In this document: in pieces, positions 15,282 to 22,802 of the stretch
How the letters are laid out: the number at the start of each line of letters is the position of its first letter
Position numbering within the stretch: the stretch's first letter is position 1
NCBI RefSeq assembly: GCF_004799395.1
Contig: NZ_SSMZ01000092.1
Location: 1 to 34,923 of the forward strand
Direction of reading: 5' to 3'
Source: Phenylobacterium sp.
Lineage (GTDB): Bacteria > Pseudomonadota > Alphaproteobacteria > Caulobacterales > Caulobacteraceae
Length of the DNA: 34,923 nt
Translations under genes and position numbers: made by a program
The notes under the pieces: generated by a model
The model's database searches: none
What the model was told of the DNA's origin: nothing
What the model saw: the letters and a program-made list of their open reading frames with translations, nothing else

Positions 15282-16043
15282 ATGTCGAAGAAGATCATTG
15301 CCTCTGTCGCCTCCGCCGCGGCTCTGATGGCCGGGACTGCCGCCCAGGCCGCGCCGGCCATCAGGAACGTCGTCCTGGTGCACGGCGGCTTCGTGGACGG
15401 CTCGGGCTGGGAAGGCGTCTACAACGTCCTTTCGAAGGACGGCTACAAGGTCACCGTCGTCCAGAACCCGACCACCTCGCTGGCCGACGACGTCGCCGTC
15501 ACCCGCCGCGCCATCGCCGCCCAGGACGGCCCGGTCATCCTGGTTGGCCATTCCTACGGCGGCGTGGTGATCACCGAGTCGGGCAACGACGCGAAGGTGA
15601 AGGGCCTCGTCTACATCGCCGCCTTCGCGCCGGATAAGGGCGAGTCGGTGAACAGCCTGATCGCCAATCCGCCGCCCGGCGCCTCCGTGCCGCCGATCCT
15701 CCCGCCCCAGGACGGTTTCCTGTTCCTCGACCGGGAGAAGTTCGCCGCCTCGTTCGCCGCCGATGTGAAGCCGGCGCAGGCGGCGTTCATGGCCAGCTCG
15801 CAGGTCCCGTGGGGCGTGGCCGCCCTCGAGGGCCAGGTGACCACGCCCGCGTGGAAGTCGCGGCCGAGCTGGTACCTGGTCACCGCGGACGACCGGATGA
15901 TCCCCGCGCCCGCGCAGCGACAGATGGCGGGCCGGGCCGGCGCGACGGCTGTCGAAACCGCTGGCAGCCATGCGATCTATGTGTCGAACCCGCAGGTCGT
16001 CGCACGCCTGATCGAACAGGCGGCCCAGGGTGCGGCGAAGTAA
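15282..16043 (+). CDS. Exported alpha/beta hydrolase
   Basis: Predicted periplasmic alpha/beta-hydrolase fold enzyme of 253 residues; the substrate is unknown (ester, lactone or peroxide-type compounds are all acted on by the family). The signal peptide is residues 1 to about 24 (MSKKIIAS... cut after AAQA). Catalytic features are the oxyanion motif 'LVHGGFVDGSGW', the nucleophile Ser91 in 'VGHSYGG', an Asp at 203-204 in 'TADDRMI' and His230 in 'GSHAIYVSNP'. The start at ATG 15282 has AAGGAG (15269-15274) with a 7-base spacer. It is divergent from the MarR gene across two operator palindromes, which implies induction by a small molecule sensed by that repressor, possibly the enzyme's own substrate. 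Confidence 0.92.
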   Translation: MSKKIIASVASAAALMAGTAAQAAPAIRNVVLVHGGFVDGSGWEGVYNVLSKDGYKVTVVQNPTTSLADDVAVTRRAIAAQDGPVILVGHSYGGVVITESGNDAKVKGLVYIAAFAPDKGESVNSLIANPPPGASVPPILPPQDGFLFLDREKFAASFAADVKPAQAAFMASSQVPWGVAALEGQVTTPAWKSRPSWYLVTADDRMIPAPAQRQMAGRAGATAVETAGSHAIYVSNPQVVARLIEQAAQGAAK

Positions 16044-16201
16044 CCGCGTCCACACGCTTCAACTGAGCGGGCCTCGAGGCGCGAGCTTCGGGGCCCGTCG
16101 CGTTGCGCGCCATCGGGCGTCAGAACGTTCGACTCGGGAGGAACTTCGGAGGGTCGGAGACCCCCGGCCTCCCGAACCTTCGACGCTGGCGGCGGGAGGA
16201 T

Positions 16202-16278
16202 TGGTCGGAGTGGCAGGATTTGAACCTGCGACCCCCGCGTCCCGAACGCGGTGCTCTACCAGACTGAGCCACACTCCG
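16202..16278 (-). tRNA. tRNA-Pro (CGG)
   Basis: 77-base tRNA read on the minus strand: acceptor CGGAGTG pairing with CACTCCG, D-arm GGCTC, anticodon loop TTCGGGA (anticodon CGG, reading CCG), T-loop GGTTCAAATCC, discriminator A and an encoded CCA end. Confidence 0.97.
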
Positions 16279-16291
16279 ATTTGGAGGGCGC

Positions 16292-16320
16292 CTTATAGAG
16301 GAGGGGTTAGAGGCCCGCAA
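16292..16320 (-). promoter_or_regulatory. Promoter of tRNA-Pro
   Basis: On the minus strand TTGCGG (complement of 16315-16320) and TATAAG (complement of 16292-16297) are separated by exactly 17 bases. The start of transcription would fall a few bases before the tRNA 5' end at 16278. Confidence 0.65.
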
Positions 16321-16426
16321 GGCGGCGCGGCGACGGCTTTGCCAGGGGTGCGCGAGACGTTGCATCGCAGGGTCTCCTGCGCTATCTCACCGCCTCCGCG
16401 AGGGGGACCCCTCCGGCCATTCCTGC

Positions 16427-16500
16427 TGGGGAATGGTGTAATGGTAACACTGCGGTTTTTGGTACCGTCATTCTAGGTTCGAGTCCTAGTTCCCCAGCCA
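16427..16500 (+). tRNA. tRNA-Gln (TTG), island integration site
   Basis: 74-base tRNA: acceptor TGGGGAA pairing with TTCCCCA, anticodon loop TTTTGGT (anticodon TTG, reading CAA), T-loop GGTTCGAGTCC, discriminator G and an encoded CCA. Its last 17 bases belong to the 20-bp repeat that bounds the genomic island. Confidence 0.96.
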
Positions 16501-16503
16501 ATC
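16484..16503 (+). repeat. att site, tRNA side (direct repeat copy 1)
   Basis: TCCTAGTTCCCCAGCCAATC covers the last 17 bases of tRNA-Gln and three bases beyond. An identical copy is at 23047-23066. The bases on both sides of the 20-mer differ between the copies. It lies next to the integrase remnant. Confidence 0.9.
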
Positions 16504-16544
16504 CATTTCATTAGATAATCCGCCCGAACAAAAGGTGGCCGCGC

Positions 16545-17135
16545 TTAGCGGTTTACAGCCCGGTTTACCGATTCCATTTCCGGCCTGTTCCGCCGCAGCT
16601 TTTCCACCATCGCCAGACCGATTTCCTCGGCCGTCACGTATCGGGCGGCGATCTGTTCGACCTTGGCCTTTGACCAGCCGAGAACCGTCGCGACGTCGTG
16701 CAGGTCGAGGCCTGCCCGGACGAAGTTGGTGGCCGCCGTGCCGCGCAGATCGTGGAAGCGGAGTTGGCGGATCCCGCTCACGGCGTTGCTGTCCCCGGCG
16801 GCCACTGCCGCGGCCTCGCCAGCGTCGACCTTCGCGCGCCGGAATGCGCTCTCAAGCCCAGCTTCGCTCCAGGGGCGCCGACGGGCGGAGTTGAGGATAG
16901 TGAGGCTGGCCCCACGGGGGATTTCGCCGATGAGCTCTGCCAAGGCCGGGTAGATCGGGATCACCACCGGGCGCCGGCCCCGGCTCTTGCCGGTCTGCCA
17001 GACGAAGGCGTGCTGTCCGACAGAAGCTCACGGCAGCTTGATGAGGTCGGCCAGCCGCAACCCGCTCAGGGCCGCCTTTGGCGAGATTGAAGTCTCCCGA
17101 ATTGGGAAGGCCTCCGCAACTCGTAGACCTACGCC
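16545..17135 (-). pseudogene. Tyrosine recombinase (phage integrase), catalytic domain, interrupted by TGA
   Basis: Remnant of the island's integrase. The frame carries the first catalytic Arg region 'AALSGLRLADLIKLP', then a TGA stop (complement of 17028-17030), then continues in the same frame with 'QHAFVWQTGKSRGRRP', 'VVIPIYPALAEL', the HxxR motif 'RFHDLRGTAAT', 'VLGWSKAKVEQIA' and the likely nucleophile Tyr in 'IAARYVTAEE', ending at TAA 16545. In relatives a Trp often follows 'LP', so TGG to TGA is the simplest cause. The N-terminal core-binding (SAM-like) domain is missing: the frame closes at 17136-17138 and nothing recognisable lies upstream. The downstream part could still be translated from an internal GTG at 16967 but would lack one catalytic Arg. 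Confidence 0.85.
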
Positions 17136-17543
17136 CTACGTTTTGGACGACAGCTTGGCTTCTGAAACGGTCGAAACTCATTCATGCCCGAATAGCCCGT
17201 CGAAGCTAAACTTGGCGCGGAGGACCACGTCGTCATGGCGCTCTGGCAGAGCGCCTCTAATTAAAAGCCACTTTCGATAGCAATGTCACTGTTAAACTAG
17301 ACCGTAGATTTGTTTATTAACCGACCGAGGCGACCGTTGGTAGACGCCACAGTTCCCTTGGTGGAGCGTCTCTCCTCCGGTGCGAATGCGCATGCCGAGA
17401 GCAGGGAGCATGGGCGCTTACGCCGATGGCCTCACCAGAAGACGCTCGCCGAGCCCCTAACTAAAGCCAGCTTTCGGTACTCGTTAAGTTATTAAATAAT
17501 TCTAGATATTGCTTTAATAAGCCTGCATCGCCACCTTGGGCGC
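17136..17543. other. Non-coding, AT-rich stretch upstream of the Fic gene
   Basis: About 408 bases without a convincing gene. Two related 30-base segments, at 17251-17280 and 17451-17480, are spaced exactly 200 bases apart and are about 70% identical around CTAAnTAAA and CTTTCG. The last 80 bases are very AT-rich and probably contain the promoter of the Fic gene. Confidence 0.6.
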
Positions 17544-18731
17544 ATGAGCGAGTCACATACTTCTGTCAGCCGGTTCGGTCGCTTCGTCGATACGATCACC
17601 GCAGGCGAGACGGTGAAAGCCTTCGTGCCGCCGGCGCTCCCGCCGACGCCGCCCGTCGATGTTTTGGATCTCCTGCCGAAGCTGATCGCCGCGGAGCGGG
17701 CCCTTGGCCGATTGGACGGAGTCACCATGCTCCTGCCGCGCCAGGATTTGTTCCTCTACATGTACGTCCGCAAGGAAGCTGTCCTTTCTTCGCAGATTGA
17801 GGGCACTCAATCGACGCTCTCCGACCTTCTGCGCTTTGAAACGGAAGCTCAGTCCGGCCAGCCGATCGACGACATCCGAGAGGTGTCGAACTACGTCGAT
17901 GCGATGATGTACGGCTTGGAGCGATTGGACGAGCTTCCGCTATCGCTACGGCTGATCCGTGAAATGCACGCGCGGCTGATGAAAAGCGGCCGGGGTGAGA
18001 CGAAGAATCCCGGCGAGTTCCGGCGCTCCCAGAACTGGATCGGCGGCACTCGGCCACGCAACGCCATGTACGTGCCGCCGCCGGTGATTGAGCTCGACGC
18101 CTGTCTCGATCTCTTCGAGCGGTTTCTGCACGAAACGGAGTCGCGCCTCCCGCCGCTCATCAAGGCTGGCCTAATTCACGTGCAGTTCGAGAGCATCCAC
18201 CCGTTCCTGGATGGGAATGGTCGGATCGGCCGCCTCTTGATGACGCTCTACCTCTGTGTCAACGATGTGCTGCGCAAGCCGTTGCTATACCTCAGCCTGT
18301 ACCTGAAGACCCACCGAGCAGACTACTATCGCCTGCTGCAGGAAGTGCGGGAGCGCGGAGCTTGGGAAGCTTGGCTCGAGTTCTTTCTGGATGGGGTCGC
18401 CGAGACCGCAAACCAGGCCTTCGAGGCGGCGACGCAGATCGTCGAGCTCTTTAAGCGCGATCGGGAGCTGATCACCGCCGAGAGCGAACGGGCGGGTTCG
18501 GCGCTGCGCGTCCATGAACTTTTGCAGGAGAACCCGTTCGCGACCTCCAAGGCGTTGGTCGGCCGCACGGGCCTGACGGCGCCCACTATCAATGCGGCCC
18601 TGGCCGACCTGCAGCGCCTCGGTATCGTCGATGAGGTGACGGGGCGCCAACGAGGACGCGTTTACGGCTACCGCGCGTACCTCGACATACTGAACGAAGG
18701 CACCGCCCCCCTCCCGGCCGCTCCGGAGTGA
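17544..18731 (+). CDS. Fic family protein (class II, self-inhibited AMPylator type)
   Basis: 395-residue Fic protein, predicted to transfer AMP (or another nucleotide part) from a nucleotide to a protein hydroxyl. The N-terminal Fic_N region (about 20-110) carries the inhibitory motif [S/T]xxxE[G/N] as Ser82-Glu86-Gly87 in 'VLSSQIEGTQS'. This defines class II, in which the Glu blocks the ATP site in cis. The complete active-site motif HPFLDGNGRIGR is at residues 219-230, with catalytic His219 preceded by 'HVQFESI'. The C-terminal 80 residues form a winged helix-turn-helix ('TSKALVGRTGLTAPTINAAL'). No separate antitoxin gene is adjacent, as expected for this class. The start ATG 17544 gives the normal family N-terminus, although no strong ribosome binding site is seen. 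It is island cargo; a stress or phage-defence role is possible but not shown. Confidence 0.93.
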   Translation: MSESHTSVSRFGRFVDTITAGETVKAFVPPALPPTPPVDVLDLLPKLIAAERALGRLDGVTMLLPRQDLFLYMYVRKEAVLSSQIEGTQSTLSDLLRFETEAQSGQPIDDIREVSNYVDAMMYGLERLDELPLSLRLIREMHARLMKSGRGETKNPGEFRRSQNWIGGTRPRNAMYVPPPVIELDACLDLFERFLHETESRLPPLIKAGLIHVQFESIHPFLDGNGRIGRLLMTLYLCVNDVLRKPLLYLSLYLKTHRADYYRLLQEVRERGAWEAWLEFFLDGVAETANQAFEAATQIVELFKRDRELITAESERAGSALRVHELLQENPFATSKALVGRTGLTAPTINAALADLQRLGIVDEVTGRQRGRVYGYRAYLDILNEGTAPLPAAPE

Positions 18732-18830
18732 CTGAATTGGGGGTCCGTCGCGATGGCTAGGTCCCCAGAATTCTCGTCAGGGCCGCGGTTAACCCGCGGC
18801 GCTTGCCGCCTGGCTGAGGACGAATGCGAT

Positions 18831-19418
18831 TTATGCTAGGCCAGCGCGGCGACGCAAGTGGCGAAGCAGCGAGCCGACGCCGCCAAGGCCCGCCAGCATC
18901 ACTACCCAGGTTGCAGGCTCGGGGACACCGGCGGAGGTTACAGTGTAGGTGACGTTTGGGCTGAAGAAATCCGTCACACCAAACATATATCGGTAGTCCG
19001 CAATACCGACGTTACCAACAACATTGTCGCTAGTTCCATTGCCGCTGAAGAACGCATTGCTGGACTGTGTGAAGTCGACGACGAAACCATAACCAGCGCT
19101 ATCCGAAAAAGACTGGGTGTTGATCTCGAAAGACGCGATTTGTAAGTCAAGATTCGGGAAGTAGATAAATTCCACGGGGCTGGGAACATCTATATTTAGG
19201 TAATTGGTGGTTACGCCGCCTGCGTTGATATATTCCTGTGTTGGGTCGATGGTGAAGGTGAACGATCCGCTCAGCGGGTCAACCGGTGCGCCAGGTCCGA
19301 AACCCTCGGCGGTAAATGACACCGTTTCAGTGATCGTTGCGGCTTGCGCCGCTGCTCCGCAGATGAGAGCGCCCGCCAATCCCGCAAAAGCGTTTCGTAC
19401 CCATTTCCACCCCAGCAC
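18831..19418 (-). CDS. PEP-CTERM sorting domain protein
   Basis: 195-residue exported protein. The signal peptide is residues 1-26 (hydrophobic 'AFAGLAGALICGAAAQA'). A Ser/Thr/Asn-rich beta-type domain follows, and the C-terminal PEP-CTERM sorting signal starts at residue 166: 'PEPATWVVML', a hydrophobic helix with Gly residues, then 'RHLRRRA'. The usual alphaproteobacterial form is PEPxxWA; here Val replaces Ala. PEP-CTERM proteins are processed by an exosortase (EpsH/XrtA family) and are tied to exopolysaccharide or biofilm; no exosortase is in the window. GTG 19418 was chosen because AGGGAGG lies 8 bases upstream; a TTG at 19436 precedes that site. It is less GC-rich than neighbouring core genes. 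The function of the mature domain is unknown. Confidence 0.85.
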   Translation of the reverse strand: MLGWKWVRNAFAGLAGALICGAAAQAATITETVSFTAEGFGPGAPVDPLSGSFTFTIDPTQEYINAGGVTTNYLNIDVPSPVEFIYFPNLDLQIASFEINTQSFSDSAGYGFVVDFTQSSNAFFSGNGTSDNVVGNVGIADYRYMFGVTDFFSPNVTYTVTSAGVPEPATWVVMLAGLGGVGSLLRHLRRRAGLA

Positions 19419-19670
19419 GTTTATGGCCTCCCTCAATGTTTCACCGGGCCAAGCCTCCCAGCGCGCCTAATGTTGCTAGGCCCACACGTGCTCAGGGTCC
19501 CAGAGCTGTTGGACATCGCCTTCGCGTTTCAGCGAATCTCACCCCGCAGCGTGCCCCAGAGCTTGCCGCCGATCGATACGCCCGACCTGATCTGTTTCTG
19601 ATCCGCCGCTGATTTGTCGTCGTAAGCGGAGCGCGGGGCGGACTATACCGTTGAGCGACAATAGGGTTCG

Positions 19671-21602
19671 GTGGTGAGCTTGGGCGTGGACGACGGCGGG
19701 ATCGTCTTGGCGGACATCGCGCCGTTTCGGCTCGGCGGGCTGCGCGTCGATCCGCCGAACCTGTCGCTGACCGGGGCTGACGGCGCCGAGCGGCGGGTGC
19801 AGGCGCGGGTCATGCAGGTTCTGGTGGCGCTTTCCCAAGCGCAGGGCGCCACGCTCTCTCGCGAACGGTTGAACGCGCTGTGCTGGGGCGGGGTTGTGGT
19901 CGGCGCGGCGGCGCTGGATCGGATCGTCAGCCTGCTGCGCCAGTTGGCGGCAGAAACAGGCGGGGCGTTCGCCATCGAGACCATTCCGCGGGTTGGCTAC
20001 AGACTGATCGGGGCGACAGCGACCCCGGTCGGGCTAACAGCGCAAACGGATATGTCGGCGGGCGGGGCGTCCGCGACCGCCGACCCGCTCGTCAATCAGC
20101 GCCGCCGGCTGTGGCGGTTCGCACTCGCCGGGCTGCTGCTTCTCGTTGTGGTCGCGGCAGGCAGTTGGGTGTTCCGCGATCGGCTCGGGCTCTTCCCAAC
20201 CGCCCGGCAGGTGGTCGAGGTCGAGACCTTCACTCCGACCGGCCCTGGCCTCACGCCCGGCTTGCCAGCGGAGCTTCGGGCTGAAGTCGTCGATTTCCTG
20301 GCCAACGACCGCTTCTTCTCTGTCGCCGCGACAGCGCCACGCCGACTGGACCATCCCAAGACATGGCGTGTGCGGGGAACGGTGGCGCCGGCCGAGCGCG
20401 GCGCGCGGCTGCACGTTTTCGCCGAACTTCTGAAGCCCGGGAGCGACAACGCGGTCGCGGAGCTGCGGCTCGACCGCGACGTGGCGGAGCCGATGCTGAC
20501 ACGCTCTTTGGGCCTGCGTATCGGCCGCACCGCGGACTGCATCCTGCTTGCGGTGACCGACAAGGAGCTGACGGGCGGCTATCGCGAGTCTGCGCTCCCG
20601 GCGCTCTCCGCCGCCTGCGTCACCTGGCACGACAAGACCACGTCCCTGGCGACGCGGATGTCGCGGTTCCGGGATGCCGCTGCCGCCCTGCCGAGGTCCG
20701 CCTATTTTCGGGCGCGGCTCGCCGAGATGCTGGGCGATCAGGCCGCGGTCGGCGGAGCTAACGCCGAGGCGGCGCGCGCCGAGGGCCTGGGGCTGGTCTC
20801 GGTGGCGAAGGCGATCGATCCATCCGAGCCCCACATTCCCCTCGCGCTTGCGAGACTACGGCCGCCCTTCGACTTCGTCGGCCGCGAGGCGCTCCTCAAG
20901 CAGGCGCTGGCCGGGCGGCCGAGTGATTGCGCTTGCGAGTTCGGCGACTACTCGAACTTCCTCTCGGCGGTTGGTCGAAATGCCGAGGCTCAAAGTTTTG
21001 GGACGCGGGCGAGCGAACAGGAACCCAAGAACATCCCGTGGCTGCGCCGCGCGGGCGAAGCCGCTGCCGCCGCCGGCGATTTCGCCGCGGCCAAGACCAA
21101 GCTCGCCGCCGTCGCCGGGTTCCTGCCCGAGCCGGGGACGTTGGACCAGTCGAGGCTATTTCTCGGCCTGTGGTCGCGCGACTGGACGCTAGCGCAGGCC
21201 ATGGCCGCGCGGATGGCGGACGGGCCGGCGAAGTCCGCTGAATTATCGCTGATCGCCGCCCTGGCGGCAGGCACGACCCCGGACATACGACGCGCGGGGG
21301 CGGGGTTCCTGAGACTCCCGGAGCCTGGGGCGACCAGCCGAGCCGCGGTGGTGGCGCTCGCGATGGCGGGGTTGGATCGTGACGCCGTCGCCGCCGCGGC
21401 GCGGCTCATCGGGCGAAACCCGATTGAACTGTCGATATTGTTCGAGCCGTCCTTTGCCAGCGCCCGGCGAACGCCCGAGTTTGCAACGCTCGCGGACCGG
21501 CTTGGACTTATCGACTATTGGCGCAGATCGGGCCACAGCCCGGACTTCTGTGTCGGCCAATCGGTCCCTACGATCTGCGCGACATTCGGACGCGCGAACT
21601 GA
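19671..21602 (+). CDS. Membrane-anchored winged-helix regulator with C-terminal TPR-like region
   Basis: 643-residue protein with the build of CadC/ToxR-type one-component regulators. An OmpR/PhoB-type winged-helix DNA-binding domain lies at about residues 19-113 ('VQARVMQVLVALSQAQGATLSRERL', 'IETIPRVGYRLIG'). A single transmembrane helix follows at about 146-167 ('FALAGLLLLVVVAAGSWVF'), and then a large periplasmic part with Ala-rich helical TPR-like repeats. It probably senses an external or envelope signal and binds DNA from the membrane; target genes are unknown. The frame opens with GTG GTG at 19671 with only a weak ribosome binding site (TAGGG), so the exact start is uncertain. It is divergent from the PEP-CTERM gene across 252 bases, so that gene is a candidate target. 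Confidence 0.85.
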   Translation: MVSLGVDDGGIVLADIAPFRLGGLRVDPPNLSLTGADGAERRVQARVMQVLVALSQAQGATLSRERLNALCWGGVVVGAAALDRIVSLLRQLAAETGGAFAIETIPRVGYRLIGATATPVGLTAQTDMSAGGASATADPLVNQRRRLWRFALAGLLLLVVVAAGSWVFRDRLGLFPTARQVVEVETFTPTGPGLTPGLPAELRAEVVDFLANDRFFSVAATAPRRLDHPKTWRVRGTVAPAERGARLHVFAELLKPGSDNAVAELRLDRDVAEPMLTRSLGLRIGRTADCILLAVTDKELTGGYRESALPALSAACVTWHDKTTSLATRMSRFRDAAAALPRSAYFRARLAEMLGDQAAVGGANAEAARAEGLGLVSVAKAIDPSEPHIPLALARLRPPFDFVGREALLKQALAGRPSDCACEFGDYSNFLSAVGRNAEAQSFGTRASEQEPKNIPWLRRAGEAAAAAGDFAAAKTKLAAVAGFLPEPGTLDQSRLFLGLWSRDWTLAQAMAARMADGPAKSAELSLIAALAAGTTPDIRRAGAGFLRLPEPGATSRAAVVALAMAGLDRDAVAAAARLIGRNPIELSILFEPSFASARRTPEFATLADRLGLIDYWRRSGHSPDFCVGQSVPTICATFGRAN

Positions 21603-21670
21603 GCGCGACCGCTACGCGCGGCAAGCAATGTCCAAGGTCCGCTATGTCGAAAGCGGTCATCGCCTCACTT

Positions 21671-21762
21671 CCCGAAAGCGGACCAAGCGAACGTCCGGAT
21701 CGGGGGGGCGGTCTTTGGCCCAATGCCCAAAAGCGGACATCGCGAAAATCCGGATCGGGGGG
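21671..21762 (+). repeat. Two imperfect 37-bp direct repeats, 55-bp period
   Basis: 21671-21707 and 21726-21762 match at 31 of 37 positions; both begin CCC(G/A)AAAGCGGAC and end TCCGGATCGGGGGG. A partial third copy, GAAAGCGGTCATCGCC, is at 21649-21664. They fill the gap between the regulator gene and the fragment of the membrane-protein gene. No protein is encoded here. Confidence 0.7.
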
Positions 21763-21782
21763 TTGCCAGACATTGAGTTGGG

Positions 21783-21827
21783 GAACTCGCGCCAGCTATG
21801 CGCCACCTTTGGTTTGTGGATGTCCAT
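21783..21827 (-). pseudogene. 5' fragment of a paralogue of the adjacent small membrane protein gene
   Basis: Read on the minus strand from ATG 21827, the frame gives MDIHKPKVAHSWREF, nearly the same as the first 15 residues of the intact neighbour (MDIHRPKAAHSVREF). After 15 codons the similarity stops at the edge of the repeat region. It lies 13 bases downstream of the intact gene's stop codon, so this looks like a tandem duplicate whose body was deleted. Confidence 0.75.
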
Positions 21828-21839
21828 GCAGCCCTAACT

Positions 21840-22523
21840 CTATTTCGTCGCTAACATCGGGGTGCAGAAGGCCTTCACCGGTTCGTATTGGCGGAGGTTC
21901 CTGGACGGCGCTTCGGTGGCGAGCGCCTTGATCGGGGCCATCCAGGTCGGGAAGCTGCTCGCAATGATCCAATGTACGCTGGACGCCTCTTCGTAGTCCT
22001 TGCGCACCTGCGACCAGTCCGCGGGCGAGAGTACGGCTGCGTGATTCAGCACTTGAAGTGATCGCCAAGCCTCAGATTCGTGGGTTGTGTTCACTCGATA
22101 GACGTCGACCCAGTTGTAGGCCTCGATGAAACGCCGCTTCTCCTTCAGCGTCATGTGCGCGAGCGACTGATCAGCAACACCCAGCTCCCAGAGCGGCTTG
22201 TTGGTGTTAGGGTTCAGCGCCCGGCCGACGCGTCCGAGCTGACCAAGCGGCGCTCCGGCGTCGTGTCGTCGGATCAGTTCGTTCACCTCCGCCAGGCGCG
22301 CGGCGAAGCAGGGCTCAAGCTCCATGCGGCCCAGCATGGCGGCGCGAAGTTGACCAAGCTCGTCCTTCAGCGCCTCGCGTTCCTCCCCGACCACATGGCG
22401 CCAATGAAGGAGCTCGATCGTCTGCTCCAGTCCCAGCGCGATCAGGATACCGCAAATGATGGTGCCGATCTCGATCAGGAACTCGCGGACCGAGTGCGCC
22501 GCCTTTGGCCTATGAATGTCCAC
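21840..22523 (-). CDS. Small membrane protein of unknown function (MDIHRPK type)
   Basis: 227-residue protein with one predicted transmembrane helix near the N-terminus (about residues 15-34, 'FLIEIGTIICGILIALGLEQ'), followed by a charged helical, probably coiled-coil region ('EEREALKDELGQLRAAMLGRM') and a soluble C-terminal part. Proteins with the opening MDIH(K/R)PK...REF and this single helix are widespread hypothetical proteins in Caulobacterales and sphingomonads (from memory); no function is known. The start is GTG 22523, chosen because it gives the family N-terminus; no clear ribosome binding site is seen. A truncated paralogue lies directly downstream (21783-21827). Confidence 0.75.
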   Translation of the reverse strand: MDIHRPKAAHSVREFLIEIGTIICGILIALGLEQTIELLHWRHVVGEEREALKDELGQLRAAMLGRMELEPCFAARLAEVNELIRRHDAGAPLGQLGRVGRALNPNTNKPLWELGVADQSLAHMTLKEKRRFIEAYNWVDVYRVNTTHESEAWRSLQVLNHAAVLSPADWSQVRKDYEEASSVHWIIASSFPTWMAPIKALATEAPSRNLRQYEPVKAFCTPMLATK

Positions 22524-22547
22524 GCCGCTCTGCCCCGCCCACCATGG

Positions 22548-22802
22548 TCAAGCTTGGGTAGCACGAACTGGGCTGATCCTCCCTCGATTCAGTGGACCGG
22601 GATCTCGATGGGGCAACGGGATCTGCGTGACGCGCTTGCCTGCCGCCAGCTTAGCCCAGTAGCCCCTCTCGGGCACCGGCACGCCGCCGCGCACGCAGTA
22701 CTTCTTGAACGCGACATCGGACATACCGAGTTTTGCAGCCACCTTCCGCACCGGCTCGGCCCAGACCAGTGTGTACAGCGCCTCGCGTGTCAACGTCGTC
22801 AT
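22548..22802 (-). CDS. Short conserved hypothetical protein, HTH-like
   Basis: 84-residue basic protein. The stretch 'LTREALYTLVWAEPVRKVAAKLGMSDVAFKKYC' followed by 'VPVPERGYWAKLAAGK' looks like a helix-turn-helix-type domain that usually forms the N-terminus of longer alphaproteobacterial proteins (from memory). Here it stops soon after the domain, so it may be a shortened version. The ATG at 22802 is the only plausible start; the ribosome binding site is weak. It is the last island gene before the far att repeat. Function unknown. Confidence 0.6.
   Translation of the reverse strand: MTTLTREALYTLVWAEPVRKVAAKLGMSDVAFKKYCVRGGVPVPERGYWAKLAAGKRVTQIPLPHRDPGPLNRGRISPVRATQA

Noticed and set aside
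16049-16120. GC-rich inverted segments after the alpha/beta hydrolase as a terminator
   Set aside because: Only short imperfect arms (CGGGCC/GGCCCG) with a long interior loop and no T-run.
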